Positions 17,676 to 27,738 are shown, counted from the stretch's first letter. The stretch is 64,000 nt of DNA from an uncultured Prevotellaceae bacterium (GCA_949295905.1 CASFNA010000012.1:119521-183520); one strand, 5' to 3'. Made by a program: numbers and translations. Notes: a model not told the origin generated them from the sequence alone.

Positions 17676-19112
17676 ATGAATTACAGTCAATTTTTAAACA
17701 TGATACCGGAAGCCACGCTGATGGCTATCCTCATTATCGTCTTCATCGCCGATTTCGCATCGTCGCGCAACAGCGAGCGCAAGTGGTTCAATCCGCTTGT
17801 ATGCCTGCTGATGCTCGTGCAGGTGCTTGTCAGCGTATGGCCCCAGGAGCCAGCATCGGCCTTCGGCGGCATGTATGTTACAACGGCTGCGGTGAATGTA
17901 ATGAAGACAATCCTTGCCGCAGGCACGCTCATAGTGCTTATACAGGCGCGCAAGTGGCTTAGCCGTACCGATACAAGTTTCAAGGAAGGCGAGTTCTACA
18001 TGCTTGTAATCTCTACGCTGCTTGGTATGAACATGATGATGAGCGCAGGGCATTTCCTGATGTTCTTCCTCGGACTTGAAATGGCTTCAGTGCCCATGGC
18101 TTGCCTTGTGGCTCTCGACAAGTACCGCCACAACTCGGCTGAAGGTGCTGCCAAGTTCATACTTACCGCAACGTTCTCAAGCGGAGTTATGCTTTACGGC
18201 ATTTCGTTCATCTACGGAGCGGCCGGCACGCTTTACTTCGACGACGTGGCTACAGTGCTGGCTGCCAAGCAGAACCTTACCATGGCAATAATGGGCATGG
18301 TGTTCTTCTTCAGCGGACTGGGCTTCAAAATCAGCCTTGTGCCGTTCCATTTTTGGACGGCAGACGCTTACCAGGGTGCGCCGACAACCGTTACCGGCTA
18401 TCTTAGCGTCATTTCCAAAGGTGCCGCTGCTTTCACGCTGATGGCAATACTGATGAAGGTATTTGCTCCGCTGACAGAGTATTGGACATTGGTGCTTTAT
18501 GTACTTGTTGTCCTGACTATCACCGTCGGCAACCTTTTCGCCATCCGCCAGAAAGACCTCAAGCGCTTCATGGCGTTCAGTTCAATCTCACAGGCAGGCT
18601 ATATCATGCTCGCCGTAATCGGCGACAGCGCAATGGGCGTAGCCGCTCTGTCTTATTATGTGTTGGTTTATGTTGTCGCCAACCTTGCAGTCTTCGCCGT
18701 TATCGGTGTCGTTGAGGAAAATAACGGTGGCGTTACCGACATGGACGCTTACAACGGCATGTACACGACAAACCCGAAGCTCTCGCTTCTGATGACGTTC
18801 GCGCTGTTCTCGCTGGCCGGCATTCCGCCGTTTGCCGGCATGTTCAGCAAGTTCTTCGTCTTCATGGCAGCTGCTGAAGAAGGTTCACCGCTTACCTACC
18901 TCGTAGTGTTCATAGCTTTGGTAAACACAGTAGTGAGCCTTTACTACTATCTGCTTATCGTCAAGGCGATGTACATCAAGAACTCTGAAAATCCGTTGCC
19001 TACGTTCAAGAGCGACGGCAATACCAAGCTCGCCCTTGCAATCTGCACCGCAGGCATACTTCTCTTCGGTGTATGCAGCTTCTTCTATGACTGGATAGAA
19101 ATGGCGGCTTAG
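17676..19112 (+). CDS. nuoN: NADH-quinone oxidoreductase subunit N
   Basis: The third antiporter-like pump subunit, 478 residues with about 14 helices. [18 protein letters not shown] contains the conserved helix-5 Glu. [30 protein letters not shown] is the broken-helix channel motif with its Lys. Its reading is visibly richer in G+C at third positions than nuoM, although the operon continues. It is the last gene; a strong terminator follows after 35 bases. Confidence 0.95.
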   Translation: MNYSQFLNMIPEATLMAILIIVFIADFASSRNSERKWFNPLVCLLMLVQVLVSVWPQEPASAFGGMYVTTAAVNVMKTILAAGTLIVLIQARKWLSRTDTSFKEGEFYMLVISTLLGMNMMMSAGHFLMFFLGLEMASVPMACLVALDKYRHNSAEGAAKFILTATFSSGVMLYGISFIYGAAGTLYFDDVATVLAAKQNLTMAIMGMVFFFSGLGFKISLVPFHFWTADAYQGAPTTVTGYLSVISKGAAAFTLMAILMKVFAPLTEYWTLVLYVLVVLTITVGNLFAIRQKDLKRFMAFSSISQAGYIMLAVIGDSAMGVAALSYYVLVYVVANLAVFAVIGVVEENNGGVTDMDAYNGMYTTNPKLSLLMTFALFSLAGIPPFAGMFSKFFVFMAAAEEGSPLTYLVVFIALVNTVVSLYYYLLIVKAMYIKNSENPLPTFKSDGNTKLALAICTAGILLFGVCSFFYDWIEMAA

Positions 19113-19147
19113 TCGCTTTTCAGTAGACAAAAGAGAATAAGTTACGA

Positions 19148-19180
19148 GCAGACAGGGCTATTTGCCTTGTCTGCTTTTTT
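19148..19180 (+). terminator. Terminator of the complex I operon
   Basis: An 11-bp stem GCAGACAGGGC / GCCTTGTCTGC with one mismatch, a 5-base loop, and TTTTTT immediately after. Confidence 0.9.
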
Positions 19181-19218
19181 GTTTATTTGTTTACAGTCAG
19201 TCTTTGGTTTATTGATAA

Positions 19219-19331
19219 TACGTGAGTTCGGTATAAGAACCATCGGTAATCATCCAACCGACCACATGGGACGAAAGAAAAGGCAAGTTCTTCTCTATTA
19301 GTAAAATTGTTCCTTATATTGAATTCACGTT
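19219..19331. mobile_element. Possible MITE-like remnant with 19-bp terminal inverted repeats
   Basis: The left end TACGTGAGTTCGGTATAAG (19219-19237) and the right end CTTATATTGAATTCACGTT (19313-19331) are inverted copies matching at 15 of 19 positions. They bound a 113-base segment with no coding potential. Target-site duplications are not obvious, so a relic is more likely than an active element. Confidence 0.35.
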
Positions 19332-19466
19332 GATAATATGTTTTGTTCCCTGTCGGCAGAAGTATATTTTTTGTCCGTGCTTACTCCTTTTTGTATGCAA
19401 ACAAGTGTTGGGGCGTTTTATGGAATACGGTCTTTTACTTTCCAAAACACGGCAAATTGAGTGCTG

Positions 19467-19502
19467 AAAGGCCGTATTTTACATTGCAAAATACGGCCTT
19501 TT
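19467..19502. terminator. Perfect 14-bp hairpin, probable bidirectional terminator
   Basis: AAAGGCCGTATTTT (19467-19480) pairs perfectly with 19488-19501 around a 7-base loop. The stem ends in a T-run on both strands, so it could end transcripts of nuoN read-through and of the convergent methylase gene. Confidence 0.75.
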
Positions 19503-19571
19503 GTACGGCGGTTGTTAATAGGCGGATTATCAATGTGTTATGGATACGTGCGGAAGGACGGCTAAGTCGGA

Positions 19572-19632
19572 GCGTTTAGGGCGTTAGAACACATCGTTTT
19601 GACGGCCTAAACACATTGTTTTGACGGCTCTT
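19572..19632. repeat. Intergenic palindromic repeats related to the cluster before nuoA
   Basis: Bases 19591-19610 and 19613-19632 are 22-base-period direct repeats (ACATCGTTTTGACGG / ACATTGTTTTGACGG). The preceding GCGTTTAGGGCGTTAGAAC pairs with GTTTTGACGGCCTAAAC. The skeleton GCGTTTAGG-CGT ... GACGGCTCTT also occurs at 8560-8596. Apart from this, the hairpin at 19467 and the possible MITE, the gap 19181-19673 shows no gene. Confidence 0.6.
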
Positions 19633-19673
19633 GTTCCGTCAGGTTGCAGTTTGTTGTATGAGAAGCAGTTACC

Positions 19674-20495
19674 TTACGGTTTGCAGTCGGTCGTGTTTCT
19701 TACCCGTAGTTGCCAGAACGCTACGGCCGATGCCGCCGCAACGTTGAGCGAATCTACGCCGTGGTGCATGGGTATGCGCACCGTGTAGTCGGCTTTTGAT
19801 ATTGTGTCCGTTGGCAAACCGTCGCCTTCCGCGCCCATTATTATGGCAAGCCGGGGTTCGTCGGCAAGTATTGGCGAGTCTAACGGGATGGATTTGTCGG
19901 TCAGGGCCATGGCAACCGTCTTGAAACCGCAGGCCTTCAGGCTGTCTGGTTCACCGTCGAGCCATGTCCACGGGACGAGGAACACAGACCCCATCGACAC
20001 GCGGACGGCGCGTCGGTTCAGCGGGTCGCACGAGTTGCGGGTCAGCAGCACGGCGTCGATGCCAAGCGCGGCGGCCGAGCGGAATATGGCTCCTATGTTG
20101 GTCGTATCTACTACATTGTCTATTATGACTACACGTTTTGCGCCCCGGCATACCTCTTCCACCGTTTTTTGTTGTGGTCTGCGCATGGCGCAGAGCACGC
20201 CGCGCGTAAGCGTGTAGCCGGTCAGTTGTGCTAGCAGTTCACGCTCTCCTGTGTATATTGGGATGTCGCCGCACAGTGATATTATTTCCGCTGCATCGCC
20301 TGTGATGTGCCTGCGCTCGCACAGCAGGGCCGTAGGCGCGAGTCCGGCACCGAGTGCCGTGCGTATCACTTTCGGGCTTTCGGCTATGAATACGCCTTTA
20401 TCCTGTTCGGCACGGTTGCGTAGTTGCGCCTCGGTCAGCGAGGAGAAAACCTCTACGCCGGGATGTTCGAGCGACTGTATGTTGATTATTGCCAT
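19674..20495 (-). CDS. TrmH-family (SpoU) RNA 2'-O-methyltransferase
   Basis: An S-adenosylmethionine-dependent ribose methylase of the SPOUT class, 273 residues, acting on rRNA or tRNA. The N-terminal 90 residues are an L30e-like RNA-binding domain (RNRAEQDKGVFIAESPKV). The three knot motifs follow: VDTTNIGAIFRSAAALG with the catalytic Arg, AIIMGAEGDGL, and RIPMHHGVDSLNVAAASAVAFW. It is the only - strand gene between nuo and the glycan cluster. The modified nucleotide cannot be told from the sequence. Confidence 0.9.
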   Translation of the reverse strand: MAIINIQSLEHPGVEVFSSLTEAQLRNRAEQDKGVFIAESPKVIRTALGAGLAPTALLCERRHITGDAAEIISLCGDIPIYTGERELLAQLTGYTLTRGVLCAMRRPQQKTVEEVCRGAKRVVIIDNVVDTTNIGAIFRSAAALGIDAVLLTRNSCDPLNRRAVRVSMGSVFLVPWTWLDGEPDSLKACGFKTVAMALTDKSIPLDSPILADEPRLAIIMGAEGDGLPTDTISKADYTVRIPMHHGVDSLNVAAASAVAFWQLRVRNTTDCKP

Positions 20496-20543
20496 TGTGA
20501 GTATTGGTACGTTGTAAATAAAAAGTTGTGTTATTTAATGTTG

Positions 20544-20551
20544 CAAAGTTA
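20544..20551 (-). promoter_or_regulatory. -7 promoter element for the methylase gene
   Basis: On the - strand this reads TAACTTTG, 48 bases before the start codon. No good -33 element is visible. It is divergent from the GH43 promoter about 40 bases away. Confidence 0.5.
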
Positions 20552-20590
20552 TGTGTTTTCTTCTCATTGTCACACTTTTTCCGTCCTGAA

Positions 20591-20623
20591 TTTGGCATAT
20601 GGGGTTATAAATCATTATATTTG
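20591..20623 (+). promoter_or_regulatory. Promoter of the GH43/esterase cluster
   Basis: TTTG at 20591-20594, a 21-base spacer, TATATTTG at 20616-20623: a good Bacteroidota promoter. The leader to the first ATG is about 90 bases. Confidence 0.75.
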
Positions 20624-20713
20624 CAAATGCTTGGCGATGTTTTTGTCGTCCGTGTGGGTGCGGACTTATCATGAATTGCCTGCATTTTTTATTGTATAAA
20701 TGAGAAAACACTA

Positions 20714-21733
20714 ATGCTTATGAGGACATTTTTCATTACCTTAGGCTTGGCTTTTTTGTTTGCCGGCAACGCTTGTCCGCAGGTTGGCAACGGCCTCCCT
20801 ACATTCCGTAATACGGGTAACCCCCTGATAACCGACAAGTTTACAGCCGACCCTGCGCCGATGGTGCATGACGGCAGGCTCTATCTGTATGTCGGACACG
20901 ACGAGTATTATGAGGGGCAGGACACAGCCTCCGGCGGAAAGGAATTCAACATTACGGAGTGGCTTTGTTATTCGACAGACGACATGCAGACGTGGACTGA
21001 CCACGGTGCAGTGCTTAGTCCTGCTGATTTCAGCTGGGCGGTAGGGGAGGCATGGGCATCCCAGGTGATAGAGAAAGACGGCAAGTTTTATTATTATACC
21101 ACGGTGCAGGCAGGCGGGCCTTACACCGGCAAGGCGGTCGGCGTTGCCGTCGGCGATTCGCCTACGGGGCCTTTCAAGGATGCCATCGGCAAGCCGTTGG
21201 TGTGCGACACGATGACCTCCAACGGCGAGCGCGGCTGGTGGAACGACATAGACCCTACCGTGCTGATAGACGACGAAGGGCAGGGTTGGCTATGCTGGGG
21301 CAACGGCACATGCTTCCTTGCAAAGCTTAAGCCTAACATGATTGAGCTTGACGGCGGAATACAGGTAGTTGATTTGCCTAAATATATGGAAGGGCCGTGG
21401 CTTCACAGGCGTGGCGACATGTATTATCTTACCTACGCCTCTATGGGCGATGGCAATGAGGCCATAGCATACGCCACTGCATCTTCGGTGTCAGGGCCGT
21501 GGACTTACCGCGGCGAGCTTACTGGCATGGCCGAGAACAGCTTTACTATACATCCGGGAATAATAGAGTTCAAGGGCAGATGGTACTTGTTCTACCATAA
21601 TGCGACTCTTACGTTGGACGGTCGCCCGGGGTCCATCGGGCGCAGGAGCGTGTGCGTTGACGAACTATTTTATAACCCAGACGGGACGATGAAGTTTGTA
21701 GAGCAGACAAAGAAGGGCGTAAGCGCTGAATAG
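20714..21733 (+). CDS. Secreted glycoside hydrolase family 43 enzyme
   Basis: An inverting five-bladed beta-propeller glycosidase, probably a beta-xylosidase or alpha-L-arabinofuranosidase acting on arabinoxylan side chains or oligomers. The catalytic triad is recognisable: general base Asp46 (TADPAPMVHDG), modulator Asp180 (NDIDPTVLIDDEG) and general acid Glu226 (YMEGPWLHRRG). Residues 1-20 form a signal peptide; Cys21 could be lipidated, but the lipobox is poor. The length of 339 is a single catalytic domain. Starts at 20714 or 20720 are both possible. The substrate is inferred from the family and the esterase neighbour. Confidence 0.85.
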   Translation: MLMRTFFITLGLAFLFAGNACPQVGNGLPTFRNTGNPLITDKFTADPAPMVHDGRLYLYVGHDEYYEGQDTASGGKEFNITEWLCYSTDDMQTWTDHGAVLSPADFSWAVGEAWASQVIEKDGKFYYYTTVQAGGPYTGKAVGVAVGDSPTGPFKDAIGKPLVCDTMTSNGERGWWNDIDPTVLIDDEGQGWLCWGNGTCFLAKLKPNMIELDGGIQVVDLPKYMEGPWLHRRGDMYYLTYASMGDGNEAIAYATASSVSGPWTYRGELTGMAENSFTIHPGIIEFKGRWYLFYHNATLTLDGRPGSIGRRSVCVDELFYNPDGTMKFVEQTKKGVSAE

Positions 21734-21761
21734 TTTGGCGGCTTTCCTATTTGTATAAGTA

Positions 21762-21769
21762 TATGTTTG
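21762..21769 (+). promoter_or_regulatory. Weak internal promoter candidate before the esterase
   Basis: TATGTTTG fits TAnnTTTG 41 bases before the esterase start. The nearest TTTG (21734-21737) is 24 bases upstream, longer than the usual spacer. Confidence 0.3.
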
Positions 21770-21804
21770 TTTTTTCAGACAATTATGTAATAACAGTTGA
21801 ATAG

Positions 21805-22962
<1,158 letters not shown>

Positions 22963-23000
22963 GGCATGTCTTGTACATTCCGCATTGTTAAGGACTTATT

Positions 23001-24320
23001 ATGAGAGTCAAGTTAGTATCTGCATGGTTGACAGGGTTGTGCGGTATTGTAACCATTCATGCACAGAATCCTATAATTTCAGGACAGTTTACGGCCGACC
23101 CTACGGCGAGGGTATTCGACGGTAAGGTGTATCTTTATCCGTCCCATGACATACCAAGTCCGGTAGAGCGGTTGAAAGACTGGTTCTGCATGGCTGATTA
23201 CCATGTTTTTTCTTCAGTAAACCTGACGGACTGGACAGACCATGGTGTCGTTCTTTCGCAAGAAGAAGTGCCTTGGGTGGAGCCAGGGTCTTACTCTATG
23301 TGGGCACCAGATTGTGTATATAAGGATGGGAAATATTATTTTTATTTTCCGGCCAATCCGAAAGACACTAAAGGTTTTGGCGTAGGCGTGGCAGTTTCAG
23401 AAAAGCCTTATGGTCCGTTCGAGCCGTTGCCCGAGCCCATCAAGGGGGTGAACGGCATAGACCCATGCGTGCTGATAGACGCTGACGGACAGGCTTATTT
23501 ATTCTGGTCGGGACGTGGACTTTATGTTGCAAAGCTGAAAGACAACATGGTGGAGTTGGCTTCAGAGCCTGTGCTTATTGAAAATTTGCCGGAAGGATTT
23601 AAGGAAGGGCCGTTTGCTTTCAAGCGTAATGATAAGTATTATCTTACCTTCCCATGGGTGAAGGACAAGACGGAGACATTGGCTTATGCAGTCAGCGACA
23701 GCCCGATGGGGCCGTTCGACTTTAAGGGGTTGATTATGGAACAGTCGCCCACGGGATGTTGGACAAACCATCATTCGTTGGTCGAATACAAAGGCCAGTG
23801 GTATCTTTTTTACCATCACAACGATTATAGCCCCGAATTTGACAAAAACCGTTCAGTACGTATAGATTCGCTTTTCTTCAATGCGGATGGAAGCATTCGC
23901 CAGGTGGTTCCCACGTTGCGCGGTGTAGGTCTTTCTTTTGCAGGAGATGAAATACAGATTGACCGCTATAGTGCTGTAAGCAAGAAAGGTGTCTCTGTTG
24001 ATTATCTGGATAGTTCCAATAAATTCAGCGGTTGGAAAGTCTCGCTCAATGGAAACGATGCCTGGGTAAGTTATGGCAATGTGGATTTTGGACATGGCCC
24101 GTGGCGCAATGTTTGTGTACGCGCGTGTTCACAGTCAGGCGGCACATTATGTGTTAGTGTGGGCGATACGGCCTTGGCTGAAATAGTCATTCCTGCTTCT
24201 ATGCGGCAATGGCGGACTATGTCTGTACCTGTGACATTTTCACCAGAAGGAATATGTGACATCCGTGTGTCAGTTGTTGCGGGCGATGACGTACAGATAG
24301 ACTGGCTTAGATTTGAATAA
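23001..24320 (+). CDS. Secreted GH43 glycosidase with C-terminal CBM6-like module
   Basis: 439 residues: signal peptide (1-21), GH43 propeller to about 315, then a beta-sandwich of about 120 residues ending QIDWLRFE, typical of family 6 carbohydrate-binding modules. Catalytic residues: Asp33 (TADPTARVFDG), Asp154 (NGIDPCVLID), Glu202 (FKEGPFAFKRN). It is the third gene of the cluster, 38 bases after the esterase, followed by a hairpin. It differs enough from the first GH43 to suggest a complementary linkage or substrate. No SusC/SusD pair is adjacent. Confidence 0.87.
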   Translation: MRVKLVSAWLTGLCGIVTIHAQNPIISGQFTADPTARVFDGKVYLYPSHDIPSPVERLKDWFCMADYHVFSSVNLTDWTDHGVVLSQEEVPWVEPGSYSMWAPDCVYKDGKYYFYFPANPKDTKGFGVGVAVSEKPYGPFEPLPEPIKGVNGIDPCVLIDADGQAYLFWSGRGLYVAKLKDNMVELASEPVLIENLPEGFKEGPFAFKRNDKYYLTFPWVKDKTETLAYAVSDSPMGPFDFKGLIMEQSPTGCWTNHHSLVEYKGQWYLFYHHNDYSPEFDKNRSVRIDSLFFNADGSIRQVVPTLRGVGLSFAGDEIQIDRYSAVSKKGVSVDYLDSSNKFSGWKVSLNGNDAWVSYGNVDFGHGPWRNVCVRACSQSGGTLCVSVGDTALAEIVIPASMRQWRTMSVPVTFSPEGICDIRVSVVAGDDVQIDWLRFE

Positions 24321-24330
24321 TAAGCGCTTT

Positions 24331-24363
24331 CCCTGCCTTTTGTTTAAGAACTTAAAGGCAGGG
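24331..24363 (+). terminator. Hairpin after the GH43/esterase cluster
   Basis: A perfect 10-bp stem CCCTGCCTTT / AAAGGCAGGG with a 13-base loop, 11 bases after the stop codon. No strong T-tract, so termination may be inefficient. It separates the cluster from the polysaccharide locus promoter. Confidence 0.6.
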
Positions 24364-24406
24364 ACGTGTATTTGGAGCAAAGACGCAAATAATTTTACTA
24401 AAATAG

Positions 24407-24435
24407 TTGTAAATAGAATTATTTTTGTACCTTTG
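24407..24435 (+). promoter_or_regulatory. Promoter of the surface polysaccharide locus
   Basis: TTG at 24407-24409, an 18-base spacer, TACCTTTG at 24428-24435. It is the only convincing promoter upstream of the UpxY gene. No inverted repeats flank it, so unlike many Bacteroides capsule promoters it does not look invertible. Confidence 0.65.
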
Positions 24436-24472
24436 CAGGTGAAAGACTATCTCATCTTAGGAGAAGGTCAAT

Positions 24473-24511
24473 ATGACCAAACCACTGAAGGCTATAACTA
24501 CTATCAAATAG
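24473..24511 (+). CDS. Putative 12-residue leader peptide
   Basis: A 12-codon reading frame (MTKPLKAITTIK) starts about 30 bases after the expected transcription start. It has a strong purine-rich site AGGAGAAGG (24459-24467) five bases before the ATG, unusually good for this genome. It ends 129 bases before the UpxY start. It could be a leader peptide whose translation affects the downstream leader RNA, or a chance ATG. Bases 24512-24640 show no other gene. Confidence 0.35.
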   Translation: MTKPLKAITTIK

Positions 24512-24640
24512 GAATGACAAGGTGGTGAAGAATAGGATTGGAGAGATTGGGCGAACTTCATGCTTTACGTTGCATAACTGCTTGTTTTTCAGTGTTTTAC
24601 GAAAGCTTGCAGGATTAGAGGACATGTATTCTTTCAAACT

Positions 24641-25240
24641 ATGGATGAGTCATATAAGTCAATTCGCGCCAACACAAAAACAGCGGATGAAGTATCATCA
24701 ATTGCCAAAAAACGGGAGCTGCTTCAATGGTTCGTCATGCGAGACCTCAAACGGAGCAACGCTAAGTTTCCTGCCTATAAATTGCTCGAAGATTTGAAAA
24801 TCGAGTATTTTACCCCGATGGTGTGGAAATTGGTGGTAAGGAACGGCAAACGGATGCCGGTCGAGGTGCCTTTCATGCAAGATTTGTTGTTTGTGCATGA
24901 TTCACGCAAGGTTCTTGACCCCATTGTAGAAAGAACAAACACGCTTCAATACCGTTTTCTTAAGGATGGTTACCGTACGCCCATGACAGTGAGAGACGCT
25001 GACATGGAGCGTTTCATCAAGGCCGTTGAAGCGACAAACAATCCCTGTTTTTATTCTCCAAAGGAGATAACTCCTGACATGCTCGGCCGTCTGGTGCGTA
25101 TAATCGGCGGTCCTCTTGACGGCTACATCGGCCGTCTGCTAAAAGTGCGCGGTGCACGCATCAAGCGCCTGCTCGTCGAATTGCCCAGCCTGATAACGGT
25201 TGCAGTTGAGGTGATGCCCGATTATGTGGAGTTTGTGTGA
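24641..25240 (+). CDS. UpxY-type NusG-like transcription antiterminator
   Basis: A NusG paralogue of 199 residues that, in Bacteroides capsule loci, binds the locus's own 5' leader and lets RNA polymerase read through the long operon. The NGN-like domain starts with LQWFVMRDLKRSNAKFPAYK near residue 28. The C-terminal part has a KOW-like segment (GRLVRIIGGPLDGYIGRLLKVRG) near 148-170. It is the first gene of the polysaccharide locus, preceded by a leader of about 200 bases, as expected. The partner UpxZ, which inhibits other loci's UpxY proteins, is absent. Its G+C is typical of the chromosome, unlike the genes that follow. Confidence 0.88.
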   Translation: MDESYKSIRANTKTADEVSSIAKKRELLQWFVMRDLKRSNAKFPAYKLLEDLKIEYFTPMVWKLVVRNGKRMPVEVPFMQDLLFVHDSRKVLDPIVERTNTLQYRFLKDGYRTPMTVRDADMERFIKAVEATNNPCFYSPKEITPDMLGRLVRIIGGPLDGYIGRLLKVRGARIKRLLVELPSLITVAVEVMPDYVEFV

Positions 25241-25320
25241 TTGATTATTACGACATTTTTAAAACTTGTTTGATTGTTGACAGGATTGGGCAGACTCCAG
25301 TCCATAATATCTATTAATAA

Positions 25321-26856
25321 ATGGATTCTCACGCAGAAAACAATAAACGCATAGCCAAGAACACGTTGATGCTATATGCCAGGATGTTATTCGGCATGGC
25401 GGTGTCGCTCTATACGTCAAGAGTTGTGTTGAACACATTAGGAGTTGAGGACTACGGTACTTACAATGTTGTTGGAGGTGTAGTTGCAATGTTTTCTTTG
25501 TTGTCGGGGTCGCTTTCATCGTCAATCAGTAGATTTATAACATATGAATTAGGCAGTGGAGACATAAAAAAGTTAAAGACAGTTTTTTCATCATCTGTGA
25601 TGGCAATGATGTTTTTATCAATAGCCATTGTCATTGTAGCGGAGGTAATAGGAGTTTGGTTCTTGAATAACAAAATGAATATTCCTGAGGATAGGATGTA
25701 TGCCGCAAATTGGGTGTTACAATGTTCTATATTAGAATTTGCAATAGGTTTAAATAGTGCACCATATTGTTCGGCAATTATAGCTCATGAGAAAATGGCA
25801 GCTTATGCCTATTTGGGTATTTTAAATATAGTGCTTAGATTGGTTGTTGTTTATTCATTATATATATCACCATTTGACAAACTTATTTCTTATAGTTTTT
25901 TGACATTGTCGGTAGCAGTGTTGATGTGTTTTCTTGATTATCTATATTGCAAAAGAAAGTTTTCGGAATGTACGTATCATTTTGTATATGATAAAACATT
26001 GCTTGGTCGCATGTTGAGTTTTTCTGGTTGGAGCTTTCTTGGCAATGGGGCTTATTTATTTAATACTCAGGGTCTAAATATTCTAATGAATATATTTTTT
26101 GGTGTAAGTATAAATGCAGCGAGGGGAATTGCTTCACAGGTAGATGGGGCTGTCCAATCATTTGTAAGTAATTTTACTACGGCCATGAATCCTCAAATAA
26201 TAAAATCATATGCAGCAAATGATTTGGAATACATGCATATGTTGGTATGCCGTGGTGCCAAGTATTCATATTTTATGATGCTTTTTTTTACGATACCGTT
26301 GATTCTTGAAGCGCATAAAGTTTTAACCATTTGGTTGGGGGTTGTTCCTGAACATGCCGTTACGTTTATGAGGCTAACATTGTTGTCGTCTTTGACTGTT
26401 GTTGTAGCGAATACTTTGGTAACAGCACAGACGGCAACAGGGAAAATTAAGAAGTATCAACTTGTTGTTTCTTTTTGTGGTTTATGGGTTTTCCCATTTT
26501 CATACATTGCTTTTAAATTTGGTGCTTCTCCAGAAGCGGCATACATTATTTATTTTTTTATATATTTTGGGCTGATTTTTGTCCGTATATATTTAGTAAA
26601 GGATTTGATAAAGATGGCGTGGACGAAATTTGTAAAAGAAGTATTGCTCCGAATGGGATTAGTATCTGTATGTTCGGTTATTTTGCCTTGTCTCGTATAT
26701 TTTAATATGCCGTCATCGTTCATCCGATTGCTGATTGTGTGTGTGGTTTCCGTTCTTTCTTCTTTGGCATTTATGTATGTTTGGGGGTTGGAGAAAGGGG
26801 AACGTACATTTGTCATAAGCAAAATACAGAACAAGATACATTCATTTAAATATTAA
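25321..26856 (+). CDS. Polysaccharide flippase (Wzx-like, MOP superfamily)
   Basis: A 511-residue inner-membrane protein with about 12-14 hydrophobic helices, starting with the typical NTLMLYARMLFGMAVSLYTSRVVLNTLGVEDYG segment of Bacteroidales O-antigen/capsule flippases. It should move undecaprenyl-linked repeat units to the periplasm. It opens the AT-rich part of the locus (17 of 60 bases G+C at 25801-25860). The 80 bases before it hold no gene. Assignment by topology and N-terminal signature; the substrate is unknown. Confidence 0.88.
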   Translation: MDSHAENNKRIAKNTLMLYARMLFGMAVSLYTSRVVLNTLGVEDYGTYNVVGGVVAMFSLLSGSLSSSISRFITYELGSGDIKKLKTVFSSSVMAMMFLSIAIVIVAEVIGVWFLNNKMNIPEDRMYAANWVLQCSILEFAIGLNSAPYCSAIIAHEKMAAYAYLGILNIVLRLVVVYSLYISPFDKLISYSFLTLSVAVLMCFLDYLYCKRKFSECTYHFVYDKTLLGRMLSFSGWSFLGNGAYLFNTQGLNILMNIFFGVSINAARGIASQVDGAVQSFVSNFTTAMNPQIIKSYAANDLEYMHMLVCRGAKYSYFMMLFFTIPLILEAHKVLTIWLGVVPEHAVTFMRLTLLSSLTVVVANTLVTAQTATGKIKKYQLVVSFCGLWVFPFSYIAFKFGASPEAAYIIYFFIYFGLIFVRIYLVKDLIKMAWTKFVKEVLLRMGLVSVCSVILPCLVYFNMPSSFIRLLIVCVVSVLSSLAFMYVWGLEKGERTFVISKIQNKIHSFKY

Positions 26857-26865
26857 TATACAAAT

Positions 26866-27738
26866 ATGTCATTGCGTGAATATTTTAAACGTGGGATAAA
26901 ATATATAATAAGCGGTGTGCCTCAGAAGAATGTGACGGCGAACATTTGTTCAATTACGCAGAACGAATTACTGAAGAATAAAACGGCATTAGTCACAGGA
27001 GGGACTAGTGGTATAGGCTTAGAGATAACTAAAGCGTTTTTAAGAAGTGGAGCGTCAGTTGTTTTTACGGGTCGGAACGAGGAAAAAATCAATAAGATTC
27101 TTGATTCTGTAATTACGAACGAGCCGTCTTTCAATGGCAGGCTTCATGGAATTTTAATGGACAATACCGATGTTTCTTCTTTTGACGCCAAAATTTCGGA
27201 AGTTTTGTCTTTAATAGGAGGAAAATTGGATGTTCTGATTAATAATGCAGGTATATTGGGTGGAGGGTTTGGAACATCATCTGAAAGTGAATTTGACAAG
27301 GTGCTTGATACTAATCTGAAAGGAGCATTTTTCCTTTCACAAATAGTGGCAAGGTACATGAAAGCTAACAATATAAGGGGAAATATCTTAAATATCGCGT
27401 CATCTTCGAGTTTGCGGCCAGCTAATTCTGCCTACACCTTGTCGAAATGGGGAATAAGAGGATTAACTTTAGGAATGGCAAAATCATTGATTCCTTATGG
27501 CATTGTGGTGAATGGCATAGCTCCAGGACCGACTAAGACCCCTATGCTTATGGACGAAAAAGAGACCAATATAGTAAATGATAATAGTCCGTTGGAACGT
27601 TATGTCATGCCCGAAGAAATTGCCAATATGGCTGTGATAATGGTTAGTGATATGGCGAGAAGCATTGTTGGCGATATTGTTTATATGACTGGTGGAGCAG
27701 GAATCATTACATTTGATGACATTAATTATTCTTTTTGA
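26866..27738 (+). CDS. SDR oxidoreductase of the polysaccharide locus
   Basis: A 290-residue classical SDR with a 38-residue N-terminal extension. The cofactor motif TGGTSGIG is near residues 44-51, followed by NNAG, then the Ser-Tyr-Lys set in ASSSSLRPANSAYTLSK. It ends 2 bases before the ThDP-dependent enzyme start. The pair probably makes an unusual sugar or acid building block: a ketone or aldehyde made by one and reduced by the other. The substrate is unknown. It resembles FabG/glucose-dehydrogenase-like SDRs rather than nucleotide-sugar epimerases. Confidence 0.82.
   Translation: MSLREYFKRGIKYIISGVPQKNVTANICSITQNELLKNKTALVTGGTSGIGLEITKAFLRSGASVVFTGRNEEKINKILDSVITNEPSFNGRLHGILMDNTDVSSFDAKISEVLSLIGGKLDVLINNAGILGGGFGTSSESEFDKVLDTNLKGAFFLSQIVARYMKANNIRGNILNIASSSSLRPANSAYTLSKWGIRGLTLGMAKSLIPYGIVVNGIAPGPTKTPMLMDEKETNIVNDNSPLERYVMPEEIANMAVIMVSDMARSIVGDIVYMTGGAGIITFDDINYSF

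Noticed and set aside
19343-19579. A 78-codon gene downstream of nuoN
   Set aside because: It crosses the perfect hairpin at 19467-19501 and has no recognisable domain; the region looks like intergenic repeats.
24321-24640. Invertible capsule promoter
   Set aside because: I looked for inverted repeats on both sides of the promoter at 24407-24435 and found only a terminator-like hairpin upstream; no matching downstream partner or adjacent recombinase.
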